Shown here in pieces: positions 55,854-64,000 of a stretch of 64,000 nucleotides of DNA. The stretch covers positions 21,793,501-21,857,500 of the forward strand of contig CP136896.1 of the NCBI GenBank assembly GCA_034359265.1. The letters are read 5' to 3'. Position 1 is the first letter of the stretch, and the number at the start of each line of letters is the position of its first letter. The translations under genes were made by a program, and so were the position numbers. The notes beneath the pieces are model-generated. The model ran no database searches and was not told the DNA's origin. It was given only the letters and a program-made list of their open reading frames with translations. Origin of the DNA: Canna indica (taxonomy: Eukaryota > Streptophyta > Magnoliopsida > Zingiberales > Cannaceae).

Positions 55854-56869
55854 TTGAGAATCTCTTATCCCTCTCATATTCAAGACCAGGTGGTGCATTT
55901 TGTAAGGGCATAGGCAACACCTGCAATGCAAAAGGTTGTCTATAAGAGACCATATTCGCATTCATATGCAATTAGTATCTAACTTTAGTTGATTCTTCAG
56001 TGCATGCAAATCGTTTACCGAGAAGTATCCATCAAGGGTTCAATAGAAGCAACTAGCATGGTCTTAATAATGCTGCTTTACAACAGAAACCTACAATAAA
56101 TACTTGTTATTGCAAATAAACCTGACGGCTTCCTATTCAGTAAGGCCATGCTAAATACATGCTATTGCATATTAATTAACATATGTATTTAGTTTCTCTA
56201 TCCAAATAATATCAATCAATGGGTTTGAGCTAGTGTTTCAATAATGTTAATGCCCCTATATTTCATGGAATACTAATTAATAGCAAGTATGCTTGTTTGT
56301 CTAATGCTATCCTGATTCAGAGAACTATCAAAAGAGGATGAAGCAAAAAGAAATATATGATTGATAACATATGAGTGAGGAGCTAACAAAAAAAATGACT
56401 TTTTAAGTAAATGTGGATATTTCACCGCACGTATCAATCTATCATTTTTAGAAGAAAACGACTACAAGTATATATCAAACACTAATCTGTTCAAAGAAAG
56501 CAATCAACTATGCTGGAATTTTAATAGTTTATTGTTTAAAACTATAGTTTATTTTTAAAAATTATAGTTTATTTTTTAAAACTATAGTTTATTTTTAAAA
56601 ATTATAGTTTATTTTTAAAAACTATAGCAATCACAAGTGTTTCAATTAATAGTTTATTTTTAAAAATTATAAAAATTCATATTTTTAGTACACTACATGA
56701 ATTTTAATTGAAACTCGCACCCATTATTTTGAAAAACTAACTCTTATTTTAGGTCTAAATATGATTTTAGACCCTTAAGCATGTGCCGGCAACAAAAAAG
56801 TAAAAATCTAATGACGAATGAATTTGAAAACATGCTCAAATAGAGAAGCCAGTTGTTAGTACAAGTAGA
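55854..56869. other. AT-rich non-coding with a 20-bp tandem repeat
   Basis: No gene or known element. It contains a 20-bp tandem repeat (next entry). Confidence 0.5.
56524..56663. repeat. 20-bp tandem repeat ATAGTTTATTTTTAAAAACT
   Basis: Five head-to-tail units of ATAGTTTATTTTTAAAAACT with minor changes (56524-56623) and one further copy at about 56649. Each unit is itself nearly palindromic (AGTTTATTTTTAAAAACT). Confidence 0.9.
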
Positions 56870-56895
56870 GAGAATCAAATGAAATTGGTGAAAAG

Positions 56896-56953
<58 letters not shown>

Positions 56954-57300
56954 GAATCTTGAGAGAAGTTCTTGTGTGGAAGAGTTCCAAGAACCCTAAG
57001 TTCTTCTCCTTGGTAGCTGGCCTCCTCCTTCTTCATCCTCTCCAGGCTTTTGGAGAAGCCGAGTTAGAGGTCTTTTCTTCTTTGGTGTGCTGCAACCTTG
57101 ATAATCTTGGAGGAGTCCAAGAGGACAATGAGGTATCTTCACCTCTTCTCTCTCGTTTCCAAGAGGACAACCTTGATCCTCTCCTTCCCTCTTTGGTGCC
57201 CGGTTCTTGGTGGAAGGACCGGCCTTGCCTTGGTGCATTTCGGAGTTGAGAAAGTTTCTCCGTTGATCCACAACAAGCCCCGGTGTTCCCTGCCCCTTTT
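56870..57300 (+). mobile_element. copia LTR fragment with an expanded (GA)n
   Basis: Same family as 51394-53497: GAAATTGGTGAAAAGG, AAGTTCTTGTGTGGAAG, CTTGGAGGAGTCCAAGAGG and CGGTTCTTGGTGGAAGG blocks, sense strand. An (AG)n run at 56901-56949, about 24 units, lies where the other copy has AGAGAAGAGAAAGG, so the microsatellite grew inside the LTR. It is cut at 57300 by a gypsy LTR. Confidence 0.78.
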
Positions 57301-58335
57301 TGTAATACCCATGAAATTTATTAAATTTTGCATATTAGTTTCAGCGGGATAAGTGTGGCGCGTAACAGCGCGTACAAAGTTGATCGCGAATGGATGCGAT
57401 TTGAGACAAGACCTTTGCTCAATTTAAATTACCTTAATTATATGGAGAATTATTATGTTAAGTCTGAGTTGGGTTCGAGCTGAGTCCGAGGGCGCGATCA
57501 GAGCCCGAATCAGACTCGTTTTGAGCGAGTTTGGGTCGAGTTATGTGAGGAGGGGTAATTTGGTAAATTGGAAAATGAAAAAATATTTATCACCTGCCTT
57601 GGGGTGTACGACTCCAAGAAGGAGCCGCATGCCAACCAAGGGAGGCAAGTGAGAGAGGACGCAAATCGGGGAGGGAATCGATCGGAGGATCGAGGCTTCG
57701 TCAGATCGGATGCGACGTGGGGCTTCTCCATTGTCTTCCTCGTCCTTAATCCAATCCTAGGTGCATGAGTGGTTCATCTCTCAAATCCCTAGATCTGAGA
57801 TTAGCGGCTGTCGATCTATGTTGAGAGTTTTGAATGCAATTCCAAGCCATTTTCTTGCAAGTAGAGTAACCTTCATGCTTGTATGTTGCTTCACGTTGTT
57901 TGTAGGGCGCCTCTTTGAGGTTTGGAGGGGGCAGCAGCCCTAGGGCAAGCCCCCCAAACCTTAGGGAGGGTCGGCCCTAGCGTAGAGAACTTGGTATTAA
58001 TGTTTAGTATTTGTTTCTTATTTATTTAATGTTTAATTCCGAAAATTCCATGAATTATAGCATGCTAGATCTTCAATTTTCATTATGGCCTAGAGTAGCC
58101 GAGTAACCCTAAGAGTGTAGGGTACCCTAAAGGATAATTAAGTCAATTTCCCCTTGATTAAATATTGCCACTATGTTGTGCTCAATTTATTAAAGGAAAT
58201 ATTTTTTTATGCTAAAACTGTTTCATGTATGTTGGAAATTTATAGACTATGCTGAAATTATAATATGTTCTTGTCAGAAGTAGTATGACTTGTTGTGATA
58301 TGGTGGTATAATATGTCGATCTTTAAGTAAGCTAC
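57301..58335 (+). mobile_element. chromodomain-gypsy-like LTR, truncated
   Basis: Starts TGTAATACCCATGAAATT, the TGTAA(T/G)ACCC head of plant chromodomain-gypsy LTRs, comparable to TGTAAGACCCGG at 6413 (minus), and inserted into the copia LTR. Its body has GAGTCGAG-type words like the LTR at 4311-5159. No terminal CA with target duplication was found before the Sirevirus LTR at 58336. Confidence 0.6.
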
Positions 58336-59959
58336 TATTGGTCTAAGGTTTTCAACCTTGATTTTAATCTCGGTTTTGATGATAACAAATATTAAACTAA
58401 TGGTTTTATTGAGAAATACTTTCAGGTTCCAAGTCGGTTAGCACATGACGTCCGTGATCGGAAAAATTGAAGAAATCGGCAAGGACGCTCATTGACGCTC
58501 GGAATTCTTTGAAAAGTTAGAATTTAGATTTAGGGTGTCTAGTTTATGTTGTAAATCATCATGATGATGCATAGAACCCAAAAACCAAACCCGAACTCCA
58601 AAACATGAAAAACTGGCAAATTAGAAAATGACCCTGGAATTCACTAAGCCTAGGGAGCTCCTTGGAGGGCTATATGACCTAGATATTTTCTTGACACAAA
58701 AAATGCCGGTAATTGTTCCTTGGGTAAAAACTAGATAACAATGTATTTTTAAAAAAAAATTGGAAAGCCTTTAACATACCCATATTTGACCCGAAAGATT
58801 AGAAAATTTTCGTTTTCCGAAAATTTGTACTAGACCCCAAAAACTAGATTTTGATTCTTAAGGATTTTGATTTTTTTAGATATTTTTATTAAATCCAAAT
58901 GGGGGGTAATCCTTATATAACATTTATATTTTAAAGTTATTAAGAAATATTATATAAGTAGACTTAGCGAAGACAGAACCCAGAAACGAGCAAACAAGCA
59001 AAAACACAGCCAAACCAAGCAGTGCAGTCTGTCCAATTTTGGTCGATCGATCGGTCGACCGAATGCTGCCAAAAACTGGCACCGAAGTGTGCCCAAAAGT
59101 GGCAGATTGCCTTCGATCGCTCGGTCGGTCGACCGGCAAGCGACCGGACGTCGGCAACGGGCAAAAATACGCCCGTTGACGAGCCATTTCATTTGGAGGG
59201 TTATAAATACCACCTCAAACTCTCTTCCAAGCCTTGAATGATGCTTCTAAGCCTCAAAGAGCCACTTCTTGCATCTCTACAAGAATTCTTGAGCCATCTT
59301 TGCAAAGAGCCCTAGTTTTGATATTCATTTATTGATTTAGCCTTCAAGCTTCATAGATTTATCTTCTCAATGCATCAAGAGGACTAGGGAGTTACTTTTG
59401 GAGCTAAATACTTACTGTTTGATTTATTGCTTCAATTGTTATTGTATTTTGTTGTTTATTTTCATTGTATATCATTTGTGTAATCCTAGAGTGCTAGGTT
59501 AATTGAGTTGGTGATTGCCTTGGTGTTAAGGCTTAAATCCACCATTTTAAACTTAGTATAGTAAAATTAGTTGAGTTATCCCTTAGGTTGAGGTGGGAGA
59601 GTGCTCTCGGTAGGAAGGCGGGATACTTCCCGGTGTGGAAGTGCCTTCGGTTTGAGAGCTGAGACTTTCCGATTGTAAAGTCCTCTTTGTAAGGGAAACG
59701 ATATAATCTAGTAAACTTAGTTTGAAAATCTTAAACGGAGTGCTTAGGTAGTAGAGTAGACATTGGGGCCAAACCACTATAAATAATTGTGTTAACATTG
59801 ATATATTGTTTTGTGTTAATTGCTTCATATTTATTGCTTCTGCTTGCTATTAATATCGTGCTTAGCCTAACTAATCAAGAAACGATTAAAATAGGAATTA
59901 GGTAATAAGATTAGTTAATACACTATTCACCCCCCTCTAGTGTGGTCATTTCACCAACA
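58336..59959 (+). mobile_element. full-length Sirevirus LTR
   Basis: 1624 bp, TATTGGTCTAAGG (mutated TGTTGGCC) to CATTTCACCAACA, same length and order as 11769-13392. It has the CpG cluster at about 59040-59165 and a TATAAATACC box near 59200. No primer site or polypurine tract adjoins it. Flanking pentamers (GCTAC, CTAGA) do not match, so its flanks were rearranged. It lies directly beside tandem array 2. Confidence 0.88.
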
Positions 59960-59984
59960 CTAGACAACGATGACAGCTCTTACT

Positions 59985-60650
59985 CTACGAGGCACATCAA
60001 TCCTCCCCGCCCTCAGCGCCGCCCTCGGGCTCCCATGCCCTCAACGACCCGAGCTTGATTTTCATCAGTCGGGTCCTCGGCCTCAAGGACACCCTCAGGC
60101 TCCCATGCTCTCAACAATCCGAGCTCGATTTTCATCAGTCGGGTCCTTGACCTCAACGCCGCCCTCAAGCTCTCACTCGCTTAACGACCCAGGCTCGATT
60201 ATCATCAGTTGGGCCCCCGACCTCAGCGCTGCCGTTGGGTTCTCACGCCGTCAACGACCCGAGCTCGATTTTCATCTGTCGGGGCCCCGGACTCAGCACC
60301 GCCCTTGGGCTCCCATGCCCTCAATGACCCGAGCTCGATTTTCATCAGTTGGGACCCTGGTCTCAGCGCCGCCCTCAGGCTCCTTCGCCCTCAATGACCC
60401 GAGCTCGATTTTCATCAGTCGAGTCCCCAACCTCAGCGCTGCCTGCGGGCTCCCATGCCCTCAACAACCTGAGCTCGATTTACATCAATCGGGTCCCCGA
60501 CCTCAGCGCCGCCCTCAGTCTCCCACTCCCTCAATGACCCGAGCTCGATTTTCATCAGTCGGGTCCCCTCCTCTACGCCACCTTCGGGCTCCCACTCCCT
60601 CAACGACCCCACCTCAATTTTCATCAGTCAGGTCCTCGGCCTCAACACCA
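59985..60650 (+). repeat. 70-bp tandem array (satellite-like), array 2
   Basis: Nine units with a CATCAG landmark recurring every 70 bp (60061, 60131, 60201, 60271, 60341, 60411, 60481, 60551, then 60620). The unit contains CCTCAGCGCCGCCCTC, GGCTCCCATGCCCTCAA, GACCCGAGCTCGATTTTCATC and AGTCGGGTCC. Reverse-complemented it matches the layout of array 1 (GATGAAAATCGAGCTCGGGTC against GGTGAAAACCGAGTCCTGGTC). GC-rich, with regular spacing and low divergence. A 259-codon frame runs through it because the unit has no stop in any plus frame. Confidence 0.95.
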
Positions 60651-61208
60651 CTAACTAACCCTAGCCTTAACTTCATTTTTGGTAAGAACGCACGATTGAC
60701 TTCGACAGACTTAGTCGACAACACAATGTCAGTGTCGCTCGACATATAGACCAAGAAAAGGCCGAACAACTCAACGAAAAGAAAAAACGATCATTGCAAA
60801 GGCATAAACATGCTTTTCTATTCATAAAGTCCCATAAAGGGGAAGAAATACATACCCATAAAGGGGTGATTTGCTAATAGAGAAACAAGTTATTGAAATA
60901 TGCAACACAAAATAGACATTGGAGGAAAAACACTTAGACAATACAACAACAACAGTTCACCATCGAAAGAGTAAGATTCAACGATGAAACCTTCTCCGGA
61001 TGAAGCTGCAGATCTGCTAGCTAAACTACCTGCAGAATGTAGGAAGTGTCGATGGTGGAGGAAAGAAGAGAGCCGATGATGAGGTGGAAGAAGAAGATTT
61101 GCAAACCATCGAGCAAAAGGCATCATAAGCCCAACGACACTGACCCACCTCGATCCAACTACAGCAGGTACCCACAAAAATGCTGCAATACCTCTTGCGT
61201 GCCCCCAT
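60651..61208. other. unclassified sequence between array 2 and element S2
   Basis: No convincing gene. It includes CCCATAAAGGGG repeated (about 60831 and 60856). Probably residue of the element that carried the array. Confidence 0.4.
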
Positions 61209-62400
61209 CTACCCTAGGAAAATTCCTTCATCGGATTTAGAATCAAATTTTCCTAAATTCTCCTTAGTATTCAATATGAAACATTTGCATCCAAAAATAT
61301 GAAAATATCCCACATTTGGGATTTTACCATTCCAAAGTTCAAAATGTGTTTTCTTAATTTTGGGTCTTAATAAAACTCGGTTAAGAACATAACAAGAGGT
61401 ATTTATGGCTTCAGCCCAAAAATACTTAGGCAAATCATTTTCACATAACATGGTCCTAGCCATCTCTTGTAAGGTTCTATTCTTCCTCTCAACCACCCCA
61501 TTTTGTTGAGGGGTCGTAGAGGAAGAAAAGGTATGTTCAATACCCAAATCATCACAAAACTCAGAAATTTTTATTTTTAAACTCCCCTCCATTATCACTT
61601 CTAAGTTTTTGAATTGAAACTCCTTTTTCATTTGTAACTTTCTTTGAAAATCTTTTAAAAAACTCAAAAGTTTCATTTTTCTTAGCTAAAAAGAAAACTC
61701 ATGTAAATCTAGAAAAATCATCAACTAATACATAACAATATAGCTTTCCACCTAGACTAGCTACATCACATGGACCAAATAGATCCATGTGCACAAGCTC
61801 AAGAATTCTAGATGTACTAACTTGATTAAAACTATGAAATGAGGATTTGACTTGCTTACCAAGTTGACATGCATCACAAAATTTGTCTTTTTCAAATTTT
61901 ATCTTGGGTAAGCCTTTAACTAATTCTTTCCTAGATATTTCTTGGATGGGGCTCATGCTAGCATGTCCTAGTCTTCTATGCCACAACCAAGAGTTATTCT
62001 CCATGGCAACTAAGCATCTAACATGGGGATTTGGTAAGACATTTAATTCTAAAATATAGATATATTCTTGCCTATTTCCAATGAACATGATATCATTTGA
62101 AGGTGCACTTCTAATGATACATTTTGATGCTTCAAAAATAATAATGTATCCATTGTCACATAATATGCTAATCAAGTTATGTTTTAACCCATCAACCAAT
62201 AAAACATTCTTAATGCATGGGTAAGGGAGTATACCTATGTCACCAATGCCAACAATCTTACCTTTGGCATTGTCTCCAAATGTGACATGTCCACCATCTT
62301 TGCTTAATAGGGTTGCAAATAAGTTGATGTCACCCGTCATATGCTTTGAGCAACCGCTATCCAATATCCAAGTGCTTCTATTTGCTTGAGGATGCTTCTC
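61209..62400 (-). pseudogene. S2 Sirevirus protease and integrase, truncated
   Basis: Copia pol read on the minus strand. The protease motif DSGCSKHMTGD is at about 62335-62364, followed by VTFGDN and a GLKHNLISI segment, then the gag-pre-integrase zinc finger (WHRRLGHAS and CDACQLGKQ), the integrase DLFGPC and VDDFSRFT. A stop (TGA) follows RFT at about 61699, then frame changes, and the frame at 61209-61676 has TPQQNGVVERKNRTLQEM (catalytic Glu), LPKYFWAEAI and DEGIFLG. It ends abruptly at about 61209, so reverse transcriptase and RNase H are lost. Same strand and order as the gag upstream. Confidence 0.92.
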
Positions 62401-62828
62401 CGTCTATAAAAGGAGAAGAAACCATCTTAGGTACCCAAATTTTCTTGGGTCCTTGAGTGTTAGTCATTTTGGGAACTCATGTAAATCTTGCATGTGGGTT
62501 CCTCATCAAAGCACACTCCTTGGCCATATGGCCAAATATGCCACAAGAAAAGCAATTTTCATTAAATTTTCTTCTAGTATGTGTGTGAGCATGGGAGTGT
62601 GATGATTTTTTTTTATGGACAACCTTAGGCATGACATTTTGTATAGTTGTCATCTTTTTATTAAGCATGCAAAGTTCCTTTTTCAATGTTAGCATGCTAT
62701 TATTCAAATGCTCTACTTGATCACTTAAATACTTGTTTTCATTTTCTAATTTTTGGTTGTCAATTTCTAAGTCAAGTTAGCTTTCTCTATGGTGCATGTT
62801 TCTTCCTTAAGGGTGTCTACTTCTTTTC
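62401..62828 (-). pseudogene. S2 gag C-terminal part
   Basis: Frame 62477-62707 has a second zinc knuckle CFSCGIFGHMAKEC (CX2CX4HX4C) after a basic/His-rich linker (KKKSSHSHAHTHTRRK). Immediately upstream is a coiled-coil-like segment (about 62700-62800). A GPKKIWVPKM tail follows the knuckle, continuing toward the protease. It is separated from the N-terminal gag by frame changes at about 62800-62870. Confidence 0.82.
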
Positions 62829-63986
62829 TTAAGGCATTGCATGAAAGTAAAAGGATTTATTATCCTTTTTAAGGTCTCTAGATTTTCTCCTAATGGCATT
62901 AAATTCATCATGCATTTGTTCAAATTCAGTTTCTAGTTCTTCTTGAGTAAAAGAAACTTCACCGAAAGTAAACCTTACCTCATCATCATTTGCCATCAAG
63001 CAAAGATTTACTTTTTCATTCTTTGCTTCTTCTTCACTCGATGAGGCCTCACTTTCATCCCACGTGGCCATCATTGCCTTGTTCTTCTTCTTATACTTTT
63101 CCTTTTTGTGAGGGTTGGAGGTGGAGGCCATCTTGAGAAGTGGGCAATCTCTCCTTAGATGCCCGGTCTTGTTGCAATTGTAGCATGTGTAGCCTCCTCT
63201 TCCCTTCCTCATGCCTCCCCTCATGAAACTCATGAATCTTCTTGCTAGCATCGCCATTTCTTCAAGATCATCTGTCTCTTCCTTAGATGATGATGACTCT
63301 TCTGCTCGATGTGATGCTTTTAAGGCGATGGTCTTGCCTTTGGGGGCATCTTCCTCTTGGTATTGCTTCATGTGGGTCTCATGTGTCATGACAAACCCAA
63401 TGAGCTCAGTAATCTTCAAGGTACTCAAGTTCTTAGCTTCCATGATTATTGTGACCTTGGGCTCCCAAGATTTTGGAAGGGAACGGAGGAGCTTCCTTAC
63501 CTTCTCCTCTTCCCTTATTTCTCTGCCAAGGTTAGCTAAGTCATTTGTAATATTTTGAAATCTAGCATGCATGGCATCAATGGATTCATGTGATAACATC
63601 TTAAACATTTCATAGTCATGCATGAGTAGATTTATTTTGGATTCCTTTACTTGTGAAGTCCCTTTATGTGTGGTCTCTAGGACCTTCCATAATTCATATG
63701 CGGACTTACAGGTAAAAATCCTATTGAATTCATTAATTGATAGGCCACAATATAATGCATTGACGGCCTTTGCATTTGCATTGAAGAGTCTAATCTCTTC
63801 TTGGTCCCATTTATCCATATCCTTATTGGGTTGCTTATACTCTACTAAAATCATCCTCCGTACATCCATGCCTAGAGATTGTAGAAAGCCATTCATGCAG
63901 ATCTTCCAGTAGGCATAGTTGTTTCCATCGAATAGTGGTGGAGTATGAGTAGAGGACCCTTGAGCTAATTGGATTTCACTAGACAT
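62829..63986 (-). CDS. S2 Sirevirus gag, N-terminal 385 codons
   Basis: The longest open coding frame in the window. From Met at 63986: an N-terminal SSEIQLAQGSSTHTPPLFDG segment, NNYAYWKICM (conserved copia gag W-K), then a UBN2/gag-type helical domain with FTCKSAYELWKVLETTHKGT, LMHDYEMFKM, LLRSLPKSWEPKV and FVMTHETHM, an acidic/Ser-rich linker, a CYNCNKTGHLRRDC knuckle (CX2CX4HX4C), Lys-rich stretches and an ATWDESEASSSEEE segment. Sirevirus gag. The frame ends in KKDNKSF, where a frame change leads to the coiled-coil portion. The 5' LTR and primer site lie outside the window to the right. It is the best-preserved gene here; whether it is translated is unknown. Confidence 0.88.
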   Translation of the reverse strand: MSSEIQLAQGSSTHTPPLFDGNNYAYWKICMNGFLQSLGMDVRRMILVEYKQPNKDMDKWDQEEIRLFNANAKAVNALYCGLSINEFNRIFTCKSAYELWKVLETTHKGTSQVKESKINLLMHDYEMFKMLSHESIDAMHARFQNITNDLANLGREIREEEKVRKLLRSLPKSWEPKVTIIMEAKNLSTLKITELIGFVMTHETHMKQYQEEDAPKGKTIALKASHRAEESSSSKEETDDLEEMAMLARRFMSFMRGGMRKGRGGYTCYNCNKTGHLRRDCPLLKMASTSNPHKKEKYKKKNKAMMATWDESEASSSEEEAKNEKVNLCLMANDDEVRFTFGEVSFTQEELETEFEQMHDEFNAIRRKSRDLKKDNKSFYFHAMP

Positions 63987-64000
63987 CTTAATTTGTAGGG
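63987..64000 (-). other. S2 leader at the window edge
   Basis: 14 bases upstream of the gag start. The 5' LTR is outside the window. Confidence 0.5.

Noticed and set aside
59970..60749. 259-codon open frame over array 2 as a host or element gene
   Set aside because: It consists of a 70-bp tandem repeat read through rotating frames. Open frames occur in all plus frames and no domain is visible.
1..64000. CRISPR arrays
   Set aside because: Direct repeats here are contiguous tandem arrays or transposon repeats without regular unique spacers, and the genome is a plant nuclear type.

Overview
This is plant nuclear DNA made almost entirely of nested, decaying transposable elements. I found no intact host protein-coding gene, rRNA, tRNA or CRISPR array. 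Plant origin is supported by Sirevirus-type Ty1/copia elements (two-knuckle gag, long non-coding 3' region with repeated GGGGGAGA tracts, TGTTGG LTR starts), chromodomain and Tat-type Ty3/gypsy elements, plant L1-type LINEs (one with a C-terminal RNase H), a TRIM, a CACTA end and hAT-like debris. Initiator-tRNA-Met primer sites (TGGTATCAGAGC) recur. The density of solo LTRs, truncations and tandem arrays suggests pericentromeric or other heterochromatin. The species cannot be named from this.

Layout. 0-3.5 kb: gypsy LTR remnant, a 74-bp tandem array split by a solo Sirevirus LTR, and an antisense Tat-type protease. 3.5-6.4 kb: a reversed copia LTR fragment, then a reversed, internally deleted chromodomain gypsy that keeps only its integrase. 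6.4-15.8 kb: Sirevirus pieces (gag, 3' non-coding regions with polypurine tracts, five LTRs). 15.9-16.2 kb: a near-perfect 323-bp TRIM. 16.8-18.0 kb: a large inverted-repeat (foldback) element carrying an 18-bp minisatellite. 18-21.5 kb: LTR debris, a cluster of alternating hairpin arms, a hAT-like end and an old Sirevirus LTR. 21.5-32.7 kb: a LINE (ORF1, start of ORF2) followed by two copies of a ~2.5-kb gypsy-derived block (P1, P2), each ending in the same LINE reverse-transcriptase fragment, with a copia 3' end between them. 33.1-36.6 kb: a complete gag-protease-only gypsy element (N1) nested in CACTA sequence. 37.9-43.6 kb: two antisense LINEs, one apparently inserted in the other. 43.6-51.1 kb: a complete non-autonomous Sirevirus (S1) with perfect 5-bp target duplications. 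51.4-55.6 kb: a long copia LTR with primer site, then a Tat-type gypsy pol. 55.6-60 kb: LTR fragments, microsatellites, a full Sirevirus LTR. 60-60.65 kb: a second tandem array (exact 70-bp period), homologous to the first. 61.2-64 kb: antisense Sirevirus gag, protease and integrase running off the window (S2).

No genes form a pathway. What links the elements is shared cis-signals (primer sites, polypurine tracts, TATA boxes, palindromic CpG clusters in the Sirevirus LTRs) and shared minisatellites. The most interesting signals are the rearrangement-prone palindromic cluster in the LTRs of S1, a coding-compatible 36-bp minisatellite shared by two gypsy-type sequences, the two related satellite-like arrays, and the foldback element.
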